Part shown: in pieces, positions 4,731-8,253 of the stretch
Numbering within the stretch: position 1 is the stretch's first letter
Layout of the letters: every line of letters begins with the position of its first letter
NCBI GenBank assembly: GCA_026989995.1
Contig: JALSIO010000791.1
Coordinates: 1 to 8,253 of the forward strand
Source of the DNA: Myxococcales bacterium
GTDB lineage: Bacteria > Myxococcota_A > UBA9160 > JALSIO01
Direction of reading: 5' to 3'
DNA length: 8,253 nt
The notes under the pieces: model-generated
What the model saw: only the letters and a program-made list of their open reading frames with translations
Database searches by the model: none
What the model was told of the DNA's origin: nothing
Made by a program: the position numbers and the translations under genes

Positions 4731-6584
4731 TCAGGCCACGACCGGCTCGAACCCCCGCCCCACCAGCCAGGCCCGTGATTCCGCATCGGCCGGTCCTGCG
4801 GTGTGGCGGACGAGATGCAGCACGTCGCCGGCCCGCAGCCGGCAGTCGCTGTCGAAGGGCACCACCTGCGCGCCCCGATCGAGGGCGAGGGGGAGGACCA
4901 GGGAGTCCGGCGCGTCGGCGAGCGTGGGATCGAGTCCGTCGGCCTCCGCCTCGAGCCGCCAGCGCTCGACGCGCGCCTCACCCCGCCGGAGGCGCTGCGA
5001 CCAGATCTCGAGGTCGTGGGGCGCGCCGAATAGCAGCCGGGCGCCGGCTTCCCGGTAGCGCTCGATCCCGATCGGTCCGCTTCGGGAGCGCGCGGCGAGC
5101 GCCACCCGCCGGAGTCGGAACTCCTTGCGGGCCTTCTGCCCGAAAAGCAGGTTGACCCCCTCGTTGGGCGTGAGCGCGAGGGCCCCCGCCCGCCCGTCTA
5201 GCTCGGCGCGGGCGAGCAGGCGGTCGTCGAGCGCATTGCCGAAGAGCACCCGGAAGCCCGCCTCCTGCGCGGCGCGGGCCGCGGCCGGGTTGGCGTCGAG
5301 GAAGATCACCTCCTCGCCGTGATCGCGGAGGATCCGGCCGAGGGCGAGGCCCACCGGGCTCGCGCCGAGCAGCACGTAGCCGCGGTCGAGCGGGCGGCGC
5401 AGTCCCAGCCAGGAGGCGAGCAGCGGACCGGTGGTGCCCTGCACGGCGATGGTGGTGGCGATCACGAGGAAGACCAGGGCGCGGAGCTCGCCGCCGCCGG
5501 GGATTCCGGCCTCGCCCAGGCTGTCGGCGAAAAGCGAGGCCACCGCCGCGGCCACGATGCCGCGGGGCGCCAGCCACCCGATGAAGAGCCGCTCGCGCCA
5601 GTCGAGCTCGGATCCGGAGGTACACACCAGCACCTGGATCGGCCGCACCACGAACATGAGGCAGCCCACCACGAGCAGACCCGGCCAGAGCAGCGCTCGG
5701 ATCTCGACGAGCCTCACATCTGCAGCGAGCAGCACGAAGAGCATGCCGATCAGCAGCACGGTGAGCTGCTCCTTGAACTCGCGCAGATCCCGGAGCGCCT
5801 CGCTTCGGACGTTGCCCACGACCAGGCCCGCGACGACGACGCAGACGATTCCGCTCTCCTCCACGAGTGCGTGACTGGTCTGGTAGCCCGCGAGGACGAG
5901 CGAGAGGGTCAGCACGTTCTCGAGCCCCTCGGGAACCACGAGCGGCAGGCGGAGCAGGGCTGCGATGAGCAGGCCCACGGCCCCGCCGACGAGCAGGCCC
6001 ATCCCGTACCGCTGCACGAGGGCCGCCGCCGCGTCGTGGAAGTTGGCGGCCGGACTCGTGGCCACCGTCAGCGCCACCACGGCGATGACCGCCCCGATGG
6101 CGTCGATCAGCACACCCTCGGCCTCGAGCACGGTGGCCACGCGAGTCCGCACCCGGATCCGCCGCAGCAGCGGTGTGATGACCGTGGGCCCCGTCACGAC
6201 CACGAGGGTCCCGAACAGGATGGAGAGCGAAGGAGACCACCCCAGGATCAGGTAGGCCGAGAGCGCACCGCCGCCGGCCGTGATGAGCGCCCCCACCGTG
6301 ACCAGCCGCTGGATCACCGCAGCCGAACGCCGGAGCCGCTGGAGATCGAGGTTCATGCCCCCTTCGAAGAGGATCACCGCGACCGCGAAGCCCACCAGCG
6401 AGTGGAGGGCATCTCCCAGCAGCTCGGGGCGGACGATGCCGAGGGCATCGGGTCCGAGCAGCACGCCGGTCGCGAGCAGGACCACGATGCCGGGAATCTT
6501 CAGGTGGATGGCCAGGGCCTGGGCGGCAATCCCGGCCGCGAGGGCGAGGGAGACGACCAGGGCCGGGCTCGGCTCGAGATGCAA
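4731..6584 (-). CDS. CPA1-family cation/proton antiporter with RCK (TrkA-N/TrkA-C) domain
   Basis: A 617-residue inner membrane antiporter exchanging Na+ or K+ for protons. The first ~395 residues are hydrophobic membrane helices: IPGIVVLLATGVLLGPDALG near the N-terminus, FEGGMNLDL (Phe73-Gly76 core), TGPTVITPLLRRIR (from Thr131), EAEGVLIDAIGAV (154-166, with Asp161) and APRGIVAAAV (Arg341). TGP and ID replace the TDP and ND of classical NhaP; to my knowledge this is usual in the subgroup with cytosolic RCK domains. Residues ~401-480 are a Rossmann TrkA-N domain: strand and loop VLLGASPVG (407-412), acidic Asp431 at the end of strand 2 (VIFLDAN), FGNALDD. Residues ~561-595 resemble TrkA-C (LRAGDVLHLV). 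The glycine loop lacks its middle glycine, so nucleotide binding may differ. TTG at 6584 is chosen: GGAGG sits 5 bases before it, and the 47 upstream in-frame residues are Pro/Arg-rich. The gene is divergent from the CsgG-like gene and convergent with the HIT gene. Ion specificity is undetermined. Confidence 0.92.
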   Translation of the reverse strand: MHLEPSPALVVSLALAAGIAAQALAIHLKIPGIVVLLATGVLLGPDALGIVRPELLGDALHSLVGFAVAVILFEGGMNLDLQRLRRSAAVIQRLVTVGALITAGGGALSAYLILGWSPSLSILFGTLVVVTGPTVITPLLRRIRVRTRVATVLEAEGVLIDAIGAVIAVVALTVATSPAANFHDAAAALVQRYGMGLLVGGAVGLLIAALLRLPLVVPEGLENVLTLSLVLAGYQTSHALVEESGIVCVVVAGLVVGNVRSEALRDLREFKEQLTVLLIGMLFVLLAADVRLVEIRALLWPGLLVVGCLMFVVRPIQVLVCTSGSELDWRERLFIGWLAPRGIVAAAVASLFADSLGEAGIPGGGELRALVFLVIATTIAVQGTTGPLLASWLGLRRPLDRGYVLLGASPVGLALGRILRDHGEEVIFLDANPAAARAAQEAGFRVLFGNALDDRLLARAELDGRAGALALTPNEGVNLLFGQKARKEFRLRRVALAARSRSGPIGIERYREAGARLLFGAPHDLEIWSQRLRRGEARVERWRLEAEADGLDPTLADAPDSLVLPLALDRGAQVVPFDSDCRLRAGDVLHLVRHTAGPADAESRAWLVGRGFEPVVA

Positions 6585-6589
6585 GGACG

Positions 6590-6594
6590 CCTCC
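6590..6594 (-). promoter_or_regulatory. Ribosome binding site fixing the antiporter TTG start
   Basis: GGAGG (read on the minus strand) ends five bases before TTG at 6584-6582. It supports this start over the in-frame ATG at 6725, whose extra 47 residues are basic, Pro-rich and unlike the family. Confidence 0.7.
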
Positions 6595-6727
6595 GGATGG
6601 CGCCCCCGAAAGTCCCAAAGGGCCCCGGGATTCGCAAGGCCGAAGTCGGTGAATCGGTGGAGGCCCCGCTCCGTCGAACACCGGAGCGGTGGGGGCGGTC
6701 GCTTCGCCGGGCGGCGGGCCGGCATCG

Positions 6728-6743
6728 CGGCCTCCGGCCGGGG
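6728..6743 (+). repeat. 16-base element shared with the region upstream of the coiled-coil gene (copy 2)
   Basis: CGGCCTCCGGCCGGGG is identical to 2872-2887. Here it lies within a larger inverted repeat, GCGGCC (6727-6732) with GGCCGC (6742-6747), directly before a -10-like hexamer. Its place in the divergent intergenic region would suit a regulatory or transcribed hairpin, but composition alone could explain the match. Confidence 0.35.
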
Positions 6744-6747
6744 CCGC

Positions 6748-6753
6748 TACGTT
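6748..6753 (+). promoter_or_regulatory. Possible -10 element for the CsgG-like gene (TACGTT)
   Basis: TACGTT in GCTACGTTCGC fits TAnnnT and stands out in an otherwise GC-only stretch, 35 bases before the ATG. That spacing would give a leader of about 28 bases carrying the GGAGG site. No clear -35 box is visible. Confidence 0.35.
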
Positions 6754-6775
6754 CGCTCGGACCCCCCGGCCCACC

Positions 6776-6782
6776 GGAGGAG
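6776..6782 (+). promoter_or_regulatory. Ribosome binding site fixing the CsgG-like ATG
   Basis: GGAGGAG ends six bases before ATG at 6789-6791. It decides the start within a frame that stays open for almost 1.5 kb upstream, and places a lipoprotein signal peptide at the N-terminus. Confidence 0.85.
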
Positions 6783-6788
6783 CCAAGC

Positions 6789-7538
6789 ATGCGTGCATCC
6801 GTTGCCACCCTGACCCTTCTCGTCATGAGCCTCTCGGCCTGCGCGCTCGAGGCGATCAACCCGCCCCCCCGTGCCACGGTCACCCAGGGGAGCTCGCAGA
6901 CCATCGCCCAGGCCCAGGCCGAGCCCTACGACGGCCCCAAGGCCCGGATCGCGGTCGCACGCTTCACCGACAAGACGGGGAAGGGCTGGTGGACCGGAGC
7001 GATCGGCGATGGCATGGCCGACCAGCTCGCCACGGCACTGGTCATGACCAACCGCTTCATCGTCCTCGAGCGGCAGAATCTCGACGCGGTGCTCGCGGAG
7101 CAGGACCTCGCCCTCGCGGGCCGCGTCAAGCAGGGCACCGAGGCCCGGGCCGGTGAGATCGAGGGCGCCGAGCTCCTCGTCATGGGCGCCGTCACCGAGT
7201 TCGAAGGCGCGGCGAGCGGCGGAGGCGGCGGCCTCGGGGGCTTTGGCGGGGGCATCGTGGGCGCCATCGCCGGCGGCTACAAGAAGGCCCACATGGCCAT
7301 CGACCTCCGCATCGTGGACGCGAAGACGTCGCGCATCCTGGCCGCCACCACGGTCGAGGGCAGCGCGACCGACATCAGCGCCCTCGGCGCCCTCGGCGGT
7401 GCCACCGGATTCGGTGGCCTCGCAGGCGCTCTCGGGGGATGGGCCAACACGCCCACCGAGAAGGCCCTGCGCGTCGTGATCAACGAGGCGGTCAACTTCA
7501 TCGTCAGCCGGGTTCCCGCCTCCTACTATCACGATTGA
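6789..7538 (+). CDS. CsgG/HfaB-family lipoprotein
   Basis: A 249-residue lipoprotein of the CsgG family. CsgG itself is the nonameric outer-membrane curli secretion channel; relatives include HfaB and small CsgG-like lipoproteins of unknown role. Residues 1-17 are a signal peptide with lipobox LSAC, so Cys18 should be lipidated, with Ala19 after it favouring outer-membrane sorting. Family features follow in order: RIAVARFTDKTG (53-64), DGMADQLATALVMTNRFIVLERQNLDAVLAEQ (74-105, in two parts), GAELLVMGAVTEFEG (127-140), AIDLRIVDAKTSRIL (170-184) and TEKALRVVINEAVNFIV (223-239). The segments where CsgG has its two membrane hairpins are glycine-rich here: about 143-163 and 198-217. Length is a little short of CsgG (about 260-280). 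No csgA, csgB, csgE or csgF is nearby, so curli export cannot be claimed. The start is decided by GGAGGAG and the signal peptide. The gene is transcribed divergently from the antiporter and ends 20 bases from the convergent fumarase. Confidence 0.88.
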   Translation: MRASVATLTLLVMSLSACALEAINPPPRATVTQGSSQTIAQAQAEPYDGPKARIAVARFTDKTGKGWWTGAIGDGMADQLATALVMTNRFIVLERQNLDAVLAEQDLALAGRVKQGTEARAGEIEGAELLVMGAVTEFEGAASGGGGGLGGFGGGIVGAIAGGYKKAHMAIDLRIVDAKTSRILAATTVEGSATDISALGALGGATGFGGLAGALGGWANTPTEKALRVVINEAVNFIVSRVPASYYHD

Positions 7539-7544
7539 GCCGGC

Positions 7545-7558
7545 GCGGGAGGACCCGC
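7545..7558. terminator. Small hairpin in the 20-base gap between convergent genes
   Basis: GCGGG (7545-7549) pairs with CCCGC (7554-7558) around AGGA, filling most of the space between the CsgG-like stop (7538) and the fumarase stop (7559). It could serve both strands, but the stem is short and has no T-tract. Confidence 0.3.

Positions 7559-8253
<695 letters not shown>

Noticed and set aside
4485..5058. Short plus-strand open frames across the antiporter 3' end
   Set aside because: They are antisense to the conserved RCK domain or lie in palindromic intergenic DNA, with no domain and no ribosome binding site.
2420..5155. A 911-codon plus-strand open frame across the GST, coiled-coil and HIT genes
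   Set aside because: It is out of frame with three supported genes and is Arg/Pro/Ser-rich low-complexity translation, the usual product of a stop-poor frame in very GC-rich DNA.
6585..6725. A longer N-terminus for the antiporter starting at the ATG at 6725
   Set aside because: The 47 added residues are basic and Pro-rich, unlike the start of a CPA1 antiporter; GGAGG is correctly placed before the TTG at 6584 and the ATG has no such site.
5319..6788. A 490-codon plus-strand extension in frame with the CsgG-like gene, suggesting a giant fusion
   Set aside because: It lies antisense to the antiporter and its divergent leader, translates to His/Asp/Gln/Glu-rich shadow sequence, and the CsgG-like gene has its own strong ribosome binding site, signal peptide and lipobox at 6789.

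Overview
The window reads as ordinary chromosomal DNA from a very GC-rich (roughly 70% or more by eye) Gram-negative bacterium. The Gram-negative call rests on a DUF1329 protein with a signal peptide, a CsgG-like lipoprotein with a lipobox, and a nu-class (YfcG-like) glutathione S-transferase. The gene mix and the heavy use of G/C in third codon positions would suit a myxobacterial, former deltaproteobacterial, Binatota-like or gammaproteobacterial lineage. The sequence alone does not let me choose between them. I see no IS element, CRISPR array, tRNA, rRNA, phage gene or toxin-antitoxin pair.

Layout, left to right. The tail of an unidentified plus-strand gene ends at 115 and is followed by about 650 bases without a convincing gene. 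A plus-strand block then begins: a secreted DUF1329 protein (768-2096) and, 39 bases later, a YfcG-like glutathione S-transferase (2136-2804), probably one operon. After a 238-base palindrome-rich gap come a single-pass membrane coiled-coil protein of unknown function (3043-3945) and a HIT-family nucleotide hydrolase (3987-4424). The HIT gene has no ribosome binding site but has a -10-like hexamer placed for leaderless transcription.

A 306-base intergenic stretch with a stem-loop separates the HIT gene from a convergent minus-strand CPA1-type cation/proton antiporter with a C-terminal RCK (TrkA-N/TrkA-C) module (4731-6584). A 204-base divergent region follows, then a CsgG-family lipoprotein (6789-7538). 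Only 20 bases further on, the convergent 3' end of a single-chain class I iron-sulfur fumarase begins (7559 to the window edge).

Functionally this is a mixture of housekeeping genes (fumarase in the TCA cycle, HIT nucleotide hydrolase, ion homeostasis by the antiporter, thiol chemistry by the GST) and envelope genes (DUF1329, membrane coiled-coil, CsgG-like). I found no compelling new system. The best leads are the unknown membrane coiled-coil protein, the apparent leaderless HIT gene, the orphan CsgG-like lipoprotein with glycine-rich replacements for the pore hairpins, and the structured non-coding DNA ahead of the DUF1329 gene.
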